Origin: Thermoflexus hugenholtzii JAD2
GTDB lineage: Bacteria > Chloroflexota > Dehalococcoidia > UBA2979
Direction: 5' to 3'
Assembly: GCA_945889565.1 (NCBI GenBank)
Contig: CAMDBZ010000057.1
Span: 1 to 8,919 of the forward strand
DNA length: 8,919 bases
Made by a program: the position numbers and the translations under genes. The notes below the pieces were generated by a model. The model ran no database searches. It was not told where the DNA came from and worked only from the letters and a program-made list of their open reading frames with translations. Below, one piece after another: positions 1-6,295 of this stretch; position 1 is the first letter of the stretch, and every line of letters starts with the position of its first letter.

Positions 1-1303
1 CGATCACGAGCGAGCGCTGCATCTTGCTCCAGCCGTGGTGGACGGTGGAGTGGTCGCGGCCGCCGAGCGCGGCGCCGATCTCGACGAGCGAGCGCTGCGC
101 GAGCTCGCGCATGAGGTACATGGCGAGCTGGCGTGGATAGGCCACGCGCTTCTCGCGGCTCTGCGAGAGCAGGCCGACGCGGTCGATGCCAAAGTAGCGG
201 CAGACGACCTCGATGATCAGGTCGGGGGTGGGGGGGAGGCGCGGCTCGTCCGGTTGGAGCGAGGCGAGCGCGGATTGCACGAGCTCGGTGTTGAGCGGGT
301 CGGCGGTCAGTCGCTGGTAGGCCAGCACGCGGGTGAGCGAGCCTTCGAGTTCGCGAATGCTCTTGGTGCAGCGTTCGGCGATGGCGTGGAGGACCTCATC
401 CGGGACGCGGGCGCGCTGCTCTTCTGCCTTGGCGCGGAGGATAGCGACGCGGGTTTCGATGTCGGGCGGCTGGATGTCGGCGATCATGCCCCACTCGAAG
501 CGGGTGCGCAGGCGTTCTTCGAGCTGGGTGATGAGTGCGGGGCTCTTGTCCGAGGTGATGACGATCTGGTGGCCGTCCTCGTGGAGCTCGTTGAAGGTGT
601 GGAAGAATTCCTGCTGCGTTTGCTCCTTACCGGCGATGAACTGGATGTCATCGATCAGCACTACGTCGGCGGAGCGGTAGCGGCGGCGGAACTCCTCTTG
701 CTTGCGCTGCTGGATGGCGGTGATGAGCTGGTTGGTGAACTGCTCGGCGGAGAGGTACACGACGCTGAGGCCCGCGTCGCTGCTGACGTGGCCGATCGCC
801 TGCAGCAGGTGCGTCTTGCCGAGGCCGACGCCGCTGTAGAGGAAGAGCGGGTTGTACAGGTGGCCCGGGGCGCCGGCGACGCCCTCCGAGGCGGCGAAGG
901 CGAGGCGGTTGCTGGGGCCGACGATGAAGTGGTCAAAGGTGTAGCGCTCGCGCAGGCGCGGGCGCGGGTGTGCGTCGTGTTCGGCCTCGAGGCCGCGCAG
1001 GGCGGGGCCGCTCTCACCGGTGGAGCGTAGCGGCTCGAAGCGGACATCGAGCGGCTCCTGGGCGAGCTCGGTGAGGGTGCGCACGATCAGCGGACGGAGG
1101 CGCTTCTGGAGCCACTCCGTGATGAACTCGGAACGGGTGCCGACGACGAGCAGGTGCTCCGAGCGGCGGAGGCCTTCGGTGCCGGCAAGCCAGGTTTCGT
1201 AGTTCTGTGGCGAGACGAGCTGGGAGAGGTGGCGGAGCGCCTGCTGCCAAAGCTCGGGCGCATCATCGGTGCCCGAGCCCAGGGTCGTGTGACTGCTTGG
1301 CAA
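1..1303 (-). CDS. dnaA: Chromosomal replication initiator protein DnaA (C-terminus cut by window edge)
   Basis: DnaA is the AAA+ ATPase that binds DnaA boxes at oriC and opens the duplex for replication. 434 residues are present; the frame is still open at base 2, so probably only a short tail is missing (family usually about 440-500). Domain I contains NYETWL near residues 33-38. A short linker precedes the AAA+ domain, which starts near residue 121 (YTFDHFIVGPSNRLA). Walker A is GVGLGKT at 158-164 and Walker B is LIDDIQF around 218-219. ITSDKSP and LRTRFEWGM follow as sensor and box VII regions. The domain IV DNA-binding signature GGRDHSTVHH is at about 414-423. The start is the TTG at 1303-1301, because no ATG, GTG or TTG lies upstream before the in-frame stop at 1376-1378, and a GGAGG sits 9 nt upstream of it. 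The gene is divergent from coaX. Identity is certain; only the 3' end is unseen. Confidence 0.97.
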   Translation of the reverse strand, partial: MPSSHTTLGSGTDDAPELWQQALRHLSQLVSPQNYETWLAGTEGLRRSEHLLVVGTRSEFITEWLQKRLRPLIVRTLTELAQEPLDVRFEPLRSTGESGPALRGLEAEHDAHPRPRLRERYTFDHFIVGPSNRLAFAASEGVAGAPGHLYNPLFLYSGVGLGKTHLLQAIGHVSSDAGLSVVYLSAEQFTNQLITAIQQRKQEEFRRRYRSADVVLIDDIQFIAGKEQTQQEFFHTFNELHEDGHQIVITSDKSPALITQLEERLRTRFEWGMIADIQPPDIETRVAILRAKAEEQRARVPDEVLHAIAERCTKSIRELEGSLTRVLAYQRLTADPLNTELVQSALASLQPDEPRLPPTPDLIIEVVCRYFGIDRVGLLSQSREKRVAYPRQLAMYLMRELAQRSLVEIGAALGGRDHSTVHHGWSKMQRSLVI

Positions 1304-1310
1304 ACGGGTG

Positions 1311-1317
1311 CCCCTCC
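1311..1317 (-). promoter_or_regulatory. Shine-Dalgarno site deciding the TTG start of dnaA
   Basis: On the minus strand this reads GGAGGGG, with 9 nt between GGAGG and the TTG at 1303. It is the only good ribosome binding site near the 5' end of the dnaA frame. An ATG-only gene caller would truncate the protein into domain I or later. Confidence 0.75.
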
Positions 1318-1416
1318 AGCGGGGATGCGTCCGGGGACGACGAACACGATCACGCGCTGCCGCCGAAGTGAGACTTCAACAGCGTTGCGCAATCAGTTGG
1401 TAGGTGGCCCGACCGA

Positions 1417-1440
1417 GACGCTTGACGCTTGACGCGGACG
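1417..1440. repeat. Short tandem repeat GACGCTT x2 plus a partial copy
   Basis: GACGCTT occurs at 1417-1423 and 1424-1430, followed by the degenerate GACGCGG at 1431-1437. It lies directly beside the 1436-1456 inverted repeat, upstream of dnaA. It is too short to assign a role and could be chance in GC-rich DNA. Confidence 0.4.
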
Positions 1441-1456
1441 CCGAAGAGAGGCGTCC
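1436..1456. repeat. Perfect 7-bp inverted repeat (hairpin) between dnaA and coaX
   Basis: GGACGCC (1436-1442) and GGCGTCC (1450-1456) are exact reverse complements with a 7-nt GAAGAGA loop. No T-run follows on either strand, so it is not a typical intrinsic terminator. If dnaA is transcribed from the candidate promoter at 1539-1568, this hairpin would lie in the dnaA 5' leader. Otherwise it may be a protein-binding site. Confidence 0.5.
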
Positions 1457-1480
1457 AGTGGGTGGAATGCTTCCTTGCTC

Positions 1481-1534
1481 CCCGTCCGTCGGGCTGCCGC
1501 TGCCCCCGCTGCTGCCAGCCGACGAACGACCGGG
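1481..1534. repeat. Long imperfect inverted repeat upstream of dnaA
   Basis: The left arm (1481-1496) contains CCCGTC then CGTCGGGCTG. The right arm (1516-1534) contains CAGCCGACG, AAC, then GACCGGG. CGTCGG(G)CTG pairs with CAGCCGACG with one bulged G, and CCCGTC pairs with GA(C)CGGG across an AAC bulge, giving about 15 base pairs around a 19-nt loop. It lies just downstream of the candidate dnaA promoter and would form near the 5' end of that transcript. No U-run is present. Confidence 0.5.
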
Positions 1535-1538
1535 CAGA

Positions 1539-1568
1539 AACATAGCAGTGGGGGTTTGGGCGAAGCAA
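1539..1568 (-). promoter_or_regulatory. Possible sigma70-type promoter for dnaA
   Basis: On the minus strand, TTGCTT (1568-1563) and TATGTT (1544-1539) are separated by 18 bp. Each matches four of six consensus bases (TTGACA, TATAAT). This would give a dnaA leader of about 230 nt containing both inverted repeats. No better pair was found nearer the start. The support is the motif alone. Confidence 0.3.
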
Positions 1569-1639
1569 GGAGCTTATGTGGAGTCTGTTGCGATGTTCCT
1601 CCACTTGTAACGTTCGGCGGGCCGATTACGCCGTCGCGC

Positions 1640-1645
1640 TATACT
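1640..1645 (+). promoter_or_regulatory. Possible -10 element for coaX-coaBC
   Basis: TATACT matches TATAAT at five of six positions and stands out in this GC-rich background, 70 bp upstream of the coaX ATG. No good -35 lies at 16-18 bp; the nearest TTC-type hexamer (TTCGGC, 1613-1618) is 21 bp away. It is a weak but reasonable promoter candidate. Confidence 0.35.
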
Positions 1646-1715
1646 CAGCGCGCTTACGACGCCGTTTGGCGGGGCGAAACTGTACGCCGAGGTACACGGG
1701 AGCGGTACGAGACGC

Positions 1716-2495
1716 ATGGCTACACGCGCGTTGTTACTCGCGATCGACATCGGGAACACGAGCATTGCCGCCGGCGTGTACGACGGCGATGCGCTCGTCG
1801 CGACGCTGCGCATTGCGACTGACCAGGAGAACCTGCCGGACGAGTACGCGATGTTGCTGTTGTCGCTGCTGCGCTCGCGGGAGATCGATCCGCTGGCGAT
1901 TACGGCGGTCGCGCTGTCATCGACGGTGCCGACGCTTGTGCCGACGTTCGTCGAGGTAGCGCGCGTGTACTTTCACGTCGAGCCGCTCGTCGTGGGGACG
2001 GGTGTGCGCACGGGCGTACGCGTGCGCGTCGACAATCCGCGTGAGGTGGGCGCGGACCGCATCCTGCACGCGGTCGCCGCGCTCGCGAAGTACCCGCCGC
2101 CGATCATTGTGGTGGACATCGGCACGGCGCTCGTGTTCGACATCGTGTCACGCGAGGGGGACTACCTGGGTGGCGCGATCGCGCCGGGCATTGGCATTGC
2201 GTCGCAGGCGTTGTTCGCGCGCGCGGCGATGTTGCGGCGCGTGAGCATTGAGCGTCCGGACGGGGTGATCGGTCACAACACGGTGCACGCGATGCAGTCC
2301 GGCATCTTCTACGGGTACGTGGAGATGGTGCAGGGCATGGTGCGGCGCTTCAAGGCTGAGATCGGTGAGGATGCGACGGTGATCGCGACGGGTGGCTACG
2401 CGTCGATCCTGGCGTCGGAGGTCGATTGCTTCGACGCGGTGGAGGAGCAGCTGAACCTCGAGGGGCTGCGGCGGGTGTGGGAGGCGAATCGATGA
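1716..2495 (+). CDS. coaX: Type III pantothenate kinase
   Basis: CoaX phosphorylates pantothenate to 4'-phosphopantothenate, the first step of coenzyme A synthesis, in the cytoplasm. It is an ASKHA-fold kinase that needs a monovalent cation and resists CoA feedback. The 259 residues match the family length. The ATP-binding DIGNTS motif is at 11-16, and the substrate loop DNPREVGADR is at 106-115, with the catalytic Asp at 114. The cation-binding Asp is 134 in DIGT, whose Thr137 is the ATP contact. GGAIAPG is at 152-158, and IGHNT supplies the substrate-contacting Thr189. The ATG at 1716 has GGGAG 13 nt upstream, rather far; the TTG at residue 6 is a possible alternative start. The stop overlaps the coaBC start in ATGA, so the two are translationally coupled. 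They encode the first three steps from pantothenate to phosphopantetheine. Confidence 0.96.
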   Translation: MATRALLLAIDIGNTSIAAGVYDGDALVATLRIATDQENLPDEYAMLLLSLLRSREIDPLAITAVALSSTVPTLVPTFVEVARVYFHVEPLVVGTGVRTGVRVRVDNPREVGADRILHAVAALAKYPPPIIVVDIGTALVFDIVSREGDYLGGAIAPGIGIASQALFARAAMLRRVSIERPDGVIGHNTVHAMQSGIFYGYVEMVQGMVRRFKAEIGEDATVIATGGYASILASEVDCFDAVEEQLNLEGLRRVWEANR

Positions 2496-3694
2496 GCGGG
2501 CCGCTGGACGGTCGGACGGTGGTGCTGGGCGTCAGCGGGTCGATCGCTTCGTACAAGGCGGCGGAGATCGCGAGCCGGCTCGTGCAGGCGGGCGCGCGAG
2601 TGGAAGTGGCGCTGACGCGGGCGGCGACGGAGTTCATCACGCCGCTCACGTTCCGCGCGCTGACTGGGCGCGCGCCGTACGTCGACATGTTTCGCGACGG
2701 TGCGGAGGGCGAGGCGCACGTGGAGCTGGCGCGGCGTGCGGATCTGCTGCTGATCGCGCCGGCGAGCGCATCGACGCTGGCGCGGCTCGCGCACGGGCTC
2801 GCGGACGACGCGGTGTCGCTGACGGCGCTGGCGACGCAGGCGCCGGTGCTGGTGGCGCCGGCGATGGACAGCCAGATGTGGGCGCACGCGGCGACGCAGG
2901 CGAATCGCGCGTTGCTTGCGGAGCGTGGCGTGCAGTTCCTGGGGCCGGCGAGCGGGCGGCTCGCTTCGGGGCGCGTTGGCGCGGGCCGCATGATTGAGCC
3001 TGCGGCGATCGTCGACCTGGTGAAGGCGCGGCTGGGGCGCGAGCACGGCGACCTCTCCGGGCGGGTGATCGTGGTGAGCGCGGGCGGCACCCGCGAGGCG
3101 ATCGATCCGGTGCGTTTTGTGGGCAATCATTCGAGCGGAAAGATGGGCTACGCAATTGCGGAAGCCGCACGCGATCGAGGCGCGTCGGTGGTGCTGATCT
3201 CGTCGGCGGCGCTGCCGGCGCCGGGGGGCGTACGCGTCGTGGCGGTGGATTCGGCGCGGGACATGTTGACGGCGGTGCAGGCGGAATGCGCGCAAGCGGA
3301 TGCGCTGATCATGGCGGCGGCGGTGGCGGACTATCGGCCGGCCGAGGTGGCGGCGCGCAAGATCAAGCGCGCCGGGGTGGACGCGCGCAGCGTGGAGCTG
3401 GTGCAGAACCCCGACATCGTGGCGAGCGTGAGCGGGGACTTCGTGAAGGTCGCGTTCGCGGCGGAGACGGATGACCTGCTGGCGAACGCACGCAAGAAGC
3501 TCGTGGCCAAGGGTGCGCAGCTGATGGTCGCGAACGACGTGACCGCGCCCGACGCCGGGTTCGGCGTGGACACGAACCGCGTGACGATCCTCGACGCGGA
3601 CGGGGGCAGCGACGAGCTGCCGCTGCTGTCGAAGTACGACGTGGGGCAGCGGCTGCTGGACCGGGTGGTGCCGTTGCTGCGGGCGCGGGGGTAG
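2492..3694 (+). CDS. coaBC: Bifunctional phosphopantothenoylcysteine decarboxylase / phosphopantothenate-cysteine ligase
   Basis: CoaBC (Dfp) condenses 4'-phosphopantothenate with cysteine, then decarboxylates the product to 4'-phosphopantetheine using FMN. The protein has 400 residues, the normal length. CoaC half (about 1-185): the flavin-fold start VSGSIASYKAAE at 14-25, the catalytic His76 in AHVELA, and APAS at 89-92. CoaB half (about 188-400): SAGGTREAIDPVRF at 196-209, GNHSSGKMG at 211-219, AAAVADYRP at 275-283, KIKR at 290-293 and NPDI at 306-309. Two CoaC positions differ from the E. coli-type consensus: PxMNxxMW reads PAMDSQMW (Asp126), and the ACG site reads LASG (Ser159). I chose the ATG at 2492, which overlaps the coaX stop; an in-frame start at 2426 would lie inside coaX and adds no conserved sequence. 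The fold and role are certain; the effect of the two substitutions is unknown. Confidence 0.96.
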   Translation: MSGPLDGRTVVLGVSGSIASYKAAEIASRLVQAGARVEVALTRAATEFITPLTFRALTGRAPYVDMFRDGAEGEAHVELARRADLLLIAPASASTLARLAHGLADDAVSLTALATQAPVLVAPAMDSQMWAHAATQANRALLAERGVQFLGPASGRLASGRVGAGRMIEPAAIVDLVKARLGREHGDLSGRVIVVSAGGTREAIDPVRFVGNHSSGKMGYAIAEAARDRGASVVLISSAALPAPGGVRVVAVDSARDMLTAVQAECAQADALIMAAAVADYRPAEVAARKIKRAGVDARSVELVQNPDIVASVSGDFVKVAFAAETDDLLANARKKLVAKGAQLMVANDVTAPDAGFGVDTNRVTILDADGGSDELPLLSKYDVGQRLLDRVVPLLRARG

Positions 3695-3726
3695 CCGGGT
3701 GGGCTGTAGAGCAGGCGTTCTATTGG

Positions 3727-3749
3727 TGTTACGCTGCCGGTAACGGAGG
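3727..3749 (+). promoter_or_regulatory. Possible promoter, operator and ribosome site of the Panacea gene
   Basis: TGTTACGCT (3727-3735) reads as an extended -10 (TG-n-TACGCT) with only a poor -35. An inverted repeat GTTAC-7 nt-GTAAC (3728-3732 and 3740-3744) covers the -10 and the expected transcription start. GGAGG (3745-3749) follows, 9 nt before the ATG. An inverted repeat in this position fits autorepression, as in many toxin-antitoxin operons. Arms of 5 bp are short, so this is a suggestion only; the GGAGG ribosome site is solid. Confidence 0.35.
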
Positions 3750-3758
3750 CGAGAGCGA

Positions 3759-4265
3759 ATGGCCGATTTCCAGCTCGACCGACGTAAGCTGCGGGAGCTG
3801 ATCCTGTTCATCGCGCAGGAGTCGGAAGACGACCCGCGGTTCGGCATGACGAAGCTGAACAAGGAGCTGTACTTCTCGGACTTCCACGCGTTCGGCCTGT
3901 TAGGGGCACCGATCACGGGCGCCACCTACCAGCGGCTCGACTACGGGCCGGCGCCTCGCGAGGTGCTCGCTACGCTGCGCGAGCTGGAGGATGCGGGCGA
4001 CGTGGCGGTGGAGGAGCGCGCGTACTTTCACCTGAAGCAGCGACGCGTCCGCGCCCTGCGGCGCGCGGACCTGGGGCTATTCACCGGGTCTGAGATCGAG
4101 ATCGTCCGAGGGGTACTCGATGAGTTGCGATATCTGAACGCCGCGCAGGTCTCCGCGCTGTCGCACCTCGAGGTCGGCTGGCAAATCGCGCGCGATCGCG
4201 AGCCGATTCCGTACGAGACGGTGTATCTCTCTGACCGCCGGCCGTTGCCACGCGAGCTCGTGTAG
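3759..4265 (+). CDS. SocA-like Panacea-domain protein (putative antitoxin)
   Basis: This 168-residue protein looks like a member of the SocA/Panacea family (formerly DUF4065). The hallmark is the segment from about residue 28: MTKLNKELYFSDFHAFGLLG, then a PITGATYQRLDYGPAPRE stretch, a helix-turn-helix-like core. Family knowledge: Caulobacter SocA is a proteolytic adaptor antitoxin for SocB, and Panacea domains neutralise many unrelated toxins encoded next door. Residues from about 75 to 168 are mostly helical and charged and include QRRVRALRRADL. The ATG has GGAGG 9 nt upstream. The gene starts 64 bp after coaBC, has its own candidate promoter, and ends 9 bp before the next start, so the two are probably co-transcribed. 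Family membership is fairly firm; an antitoxin role is inferred, since some SocA-like proteins have no known toxin partner. Confidence 0.8.
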   Translation: MADFQLDRRKLRELILFIAQESEDDPRFGMTKLNKELYFSDFHAFGLLGAPITGATYQRLDYGPAPREVLATLRELEDAGDVAVEERAYFHLKQRRVRALRRADLGLFTGSEIEIVRGVLDELRYLNAAQVSALSHLEVGWQIARDREPIPYETVYLSDRRPLPRELV

Positions 4266-4274
4266 AGCGGTTCG

Positions 4275-4616
4275 GTGACGCGCGAGCCCCCGAATCGGCG
4301 TGAGCACGAACCCGACCAGCCCGAGATCGGTTTCGGACCGGGGTTCGATGCCTCACTTGCGGAGTTCGTTCCGGACCCGACGCAACGCTTCTACTTCGTG
4401 CGTGACGCGATCGAGTGGCGCCTGCAGCGCGAATGGCGGAGCTTGCTGATCGGCAGCGGGCCTCAGGGAGCGCTTGTTACTGAGCCGGGCTATCTCGGCG
4501 TCGCCGAGTCCCTCATCTGGTTCCGCGTCGAGGCCGCGAGCGCGGAGCGTGTCAGGATCACGCTGGAGCGCGCGGTTCCGCCCGCGCCGCGCTACCAAGA
4601 AGAGGATGATTCCTAG
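4275..4616 (+). CDS. Hypothetical 113-residue protein; possible toxin partner of the Panacea gene
   Basis: I do not recognise a family with certainty. The protein starts at GTG, 9 bp after the Panacea stop, with a weak ribosome site (GAGCGG). Residues 1-30 are polar, acidic and proline-rich and probably disordered. Residues 31-60 form one or two amphipathic helices (PTQRFYFVRDAIEWRLQREW). Residues 70-100 read like beta strands: GYLGVAESLIWFRVE then a RVRITLERA strand. The tail is acidic (QEEDDS). A helical N-half followed by a beta sheet ending in a WFRVE-type strand resembles the RelE/ParE toxin layout, but no catalytic set can be assigned by eye. Codon choice looks slightly less GC-biased than its neighbours (TCA, CTT, GTT, ACT codons). 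Tight linkage to a Panacea gene is the main functional clue. There is no signal peptide or membrane segment. Confidence 0.7.
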   Translation: MTREPPNRREHEPDQPEIGFGPGFDASLAEFVPDPTQRFYFVRDAIEWRLQREWRSLLIGSGPQGALVTEPGYLGVAESLIWFRVEAASAERVRITLERAVPPAPRYQEEDDS

Positions 4617-4629
4617 GGTTCGCGACGCG

Positions 4630-6138
4630 TTACGCGCGGGCGCGCGCGAGCGCAAGGTGCACGAGCGTGCGCACGGGGGCGCCGGTGTTGCCCTTCACGA
4701 GCACGCCCGTGTCGCTGGTCGAGTCCATCACGCCGGCGATGTCGAGGTGCGCCCAGGGGGTGTCGCCGACGAAGCGCTCGAGGAACTTCGCGGCGGTGAT
4801 GGAGCCGGCGGCGGGGCCGGCGGTGTTCTTGATGTCGGCGACGTCTGACTTGATGAGCTCGCCGTACTCGGCGTCGAGCGGCATGCGCCAGAGGCGCTCG
4901 CCGCAGGCGGCGGCGGCGCGCTCGAGGTCCTGGTAGAGGCGGTCGTTGTTCGCGAAGGTGCCGATGCGCACGTTGCCGAGTGCGATGGACATGGCGCCGG
5001 TGAGCGTGGCGACGTCGACGAGGGCGGCGCAGCCCTGGCGGCGCGCATAGGCGAGGCCGTCGGCGAGCACGAGGCGGCCCTCGGCGTCGGTGTTGAGGAC
5101 TTCGATGGACTGGCCGTCCATGGCGTAGACGACATCGCCGGGCTTGGTGGCGCTGCCCGAGGGCATGTTCTCGGTGCAGGGGGCGACGGCGAGCACGTTT
5201 ACGGCCGGGGCGAGCGCGGCGATCGCCTGCATCGCGCCGATGACCGCGGCGGCGCCGGTCATGTCGCCCTTCATGCGCTCCATGCCGGCGCCCGGCTTGA
5301 GCGAGATGCCGCCGGTGTCGAAGGTGATGCCCTTGCCGACGAGGCCGAGCGGGCGGGTGCGGCCGCCGCCGCGGTAGCGCAGCACGATGAACTTGGGGGG
5401 CTGCGAGGAGCCGTTCGCCACGGAGAGGTACGAGCCCATGCCGAGCCGCTCGGCCTCGGCGCGCTCGATGATCGTGCACTCGAGGCCGCCGGCGGCAGCG
5501 ACGGCCTGGGCGCGTTCGGCGACGATCGTGGGGGTCATCAGGTTCGCGGGCTCGTTCGCGAGGTCGCGCGTGAGGTTCGTGGCGTCCGCGAGCACGCGGC
5601 CGACTTCGACGCCGCGGCGCACGGCGGCGAGCTTGCGCGGTGCGGGCTCCACGAGCGTGAGTGCGCTCACGGCGCCGCGCGGGCGGTCCTCGGCGCGGGT
5701 GTGATGGCGGTCGAAGCGGTAGAGGCCCAGCGCGAAGCCTTCGGTCAACGCGCGCGCCGCGTCCTCGGGGTCGAGGCGGTCGGTTGCGGCCTCGGTGCTC
5801 AGCGCGACGCGACCGGCGTTCAGGCCGCGGAGTGCGCGCGCGAGGTTGCCCGCCTGGCGGCGGAGCTGGTCGATGGTGCGGGCGTCCTTGCCGGTGCCGT
5901 GCACGACGACGCGTTTCGCCGGTACCCGCCCCCCTGTGGGTACGGACACCACCTCGCCGGCGCGGCCAGTGATCAGGCCGTCGCGCAGCATGGCGGCGAT
6001 GGCGCCGCGCAGCGCGGTGTCGACCTGTGCCGCGACGCCGGTGAGCCGGCGCGCGTCCTCGGCGAGCTCGACGACGAGGCAGTCCGCCGGTTGCTGCGCG
6101 ATGCCGCCGCCGGCGGCCTGCACGTCGATCGGGTCCAT
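4630..6138 (-). CDS. pepA: Leucyl aminopeptidase, M17 family
   Basis: PepA is a cytoplasmic hexameric dinuclear metallopeptidase that removes N-terminal residues from peptides; in some bacteria it also binds DNA. The 502 residues match the family. The N-terminal macro-like domain spans about 1-165 and the catalytic domain 175-495. All expected active-site residues are visible: Lys269 and Asp274 in GKGITFDTGG, Lys281 in SLKPG, Asp292 in KGDMTG, and Asp351, Glu353 and Arg355 in NTDAEGRL. EPANLMTP near 196-203 and DVATLTGA near 375-382 are also typical. The ATG at 6138 has GGAG 7 nt upstream. The gene converges on the 113-residue gene with a 13-bp gap and no clear terminator, and diverges from the PAP2 gene. 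Its promoter is visible at 6198-6226. Whether it also regulates DNA, as in E. coli, cannot be told here. Confidence 0.96.
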   Translation of the reverse strand: MDPIDVQAAGGGIAQQPADCLVVELAEDARRLTGVAAQVDTALRGAIAAMLRDGLITGRAGEVVSVPTGGRVPAKRVVVHGTGKDARTIDQLRRQAGNLARALRGLNAGRVALSTEAATDRLDPEDAARALTEGFALGLYRFDRHHTRAEDRPRGAVSALTLVEPAPRKLAAVRRGVEVGRVLADATNLTRDLANEPANLMTPTIVAERAQAVAAAGGLECTIIERAEAERLGMGSYLSVANGSSQPPKFIVLRYRGGGRTRPLGLVGKGITFDTGGISLKPGAGMERMKGDMTGAAAVIGAMQAIAALAPAVNVLAVAPCTENMPSGSATKPGDVVYAMDGQSIEVLNTDAEGRLVLADGLAYARRQGCAALVDVATLTGAMSIALGNVRIGTFANNDRLYQDLERAAAACGERLWRMPLDAEYGELIKSDVADIKNTAGPAAGSITAAKFLERFVGDTPWAHLDIAGVMDSTSDTGVLVKGNTGAPVRTLVHLALARARA

Positions 6139-6145
6139 CGCGGCG

Positions 6146-6149
6146 CTCC
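6146..6149 (-). promoter_or_regulatory. Shine-Dalgarno site of pepA
   Basis: On the minus strand this reads GGAG, with 7 nt to the ATG at 6138. It supports that start for the 502-residue product. Confidence 0.6.
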
Positions 6150-6197
6150 GTTCCTGTCACCGGCGCACACCGGGTCCGGCCGGTCGCCGCGAGCGCG

Positions 6198-6226
6198 AGC
6201 ATAGGCCGGGGCGCGGGGCGCGGCAA
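6198..6226 (-). promoter_or_regulatory. Promoter of pepA
   Basis: On the minus strand, TTGCCG (6226-6221) and TATGCT (6203-6198) are separated by exactly 17 bp, in strongly GC-rich surroundings. Transcription would start near 6191, giving a leader of about 53 nt with the GGAG ribosome site. The -35 is identical to that of the rpsO promoter in this window, which strengthens both calls. Confidence 0.55.
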
Positions 6227-6280
6227 CGCCGCGCGGATGGGCGTCGAGCGCGCGCCGGCTCGGGTGCGCGGGGTGCAGGC

Positions 6281-6286
6281 TACACT
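6281..6286 (+). promoter_or_regulatory. Possible -10 of a near-leaderless PAP2 transcript
   Basis: TACACT (TAnnnT pattern) ends 9 bp before the ATG at 6296. Transcription normally starts 6-8 nt after the -10, so the mRNA would begin at or just before the start codon. No Shine-Dalgarno site precedes this ATG, which agrees with leaderless translation. No good -35 is seen. Confidence 0.35.
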
Positions 6287-6295
6287 GGTCGACCT

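Larger units (their letters stand above)
1304..1715. other. Divergent dnaA/coaX intergenic region
   Basis: This 412-bp gap has no credible gene: the short open frames in it show no family resemblance and no good ribosome sites. It holds the dnaA Shine-Dalgarno site, a possible dnaA promoter, a possible coaX -10, two strong inverted repeats, an 8-bp palindrome TTGCGCAA (1385-1392) and a short direct repeat of GACGCTT (1417-1430). I searched by eye for TTATNCACA and TTGTCCACA on both strands. The best match is TGTGGA at 1577-1582, which lacks the last three bases. There is no AT-rich unwinding element. It may be only a promoter region rather than oriC. Confidence 0.6.

Noticed and set aside
35..1030. 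A 331-codon open frame on the plus strand over dnaA
   Set aside because: It is the exact antisense of dnaA codons in very GC-rich DNA, shows no family motifs, and dnaA on the other strand is unambiguous.
1304..1715. rpmH or another small ribosomal gene next to dnaA
   Set aside because: No L34-like KRTYQP or KRK sequence appears in any frame on either strand.
2124..2145. CoaX GTALVFD in place of the common GTATTFD as a sign of lost activity
   Set aside because: The ATP-contacting Thr137 and cation-binding Asp134 are intact, and the changed positions vary naturally in the family.
2396..3925. A 509-codon minus-strand frame over coaBC
   Set aside because: It is antisense to conserved CoaBC motifs and itself arginine-rich without domains.
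5795..6295. N-terminal extension of the PAP2 gene to 446 residues
   Set aside because: The added part is antisense to pepA and crosses its promoter; PAP2 homology and a TACACT -10 support the ATG at 6296.
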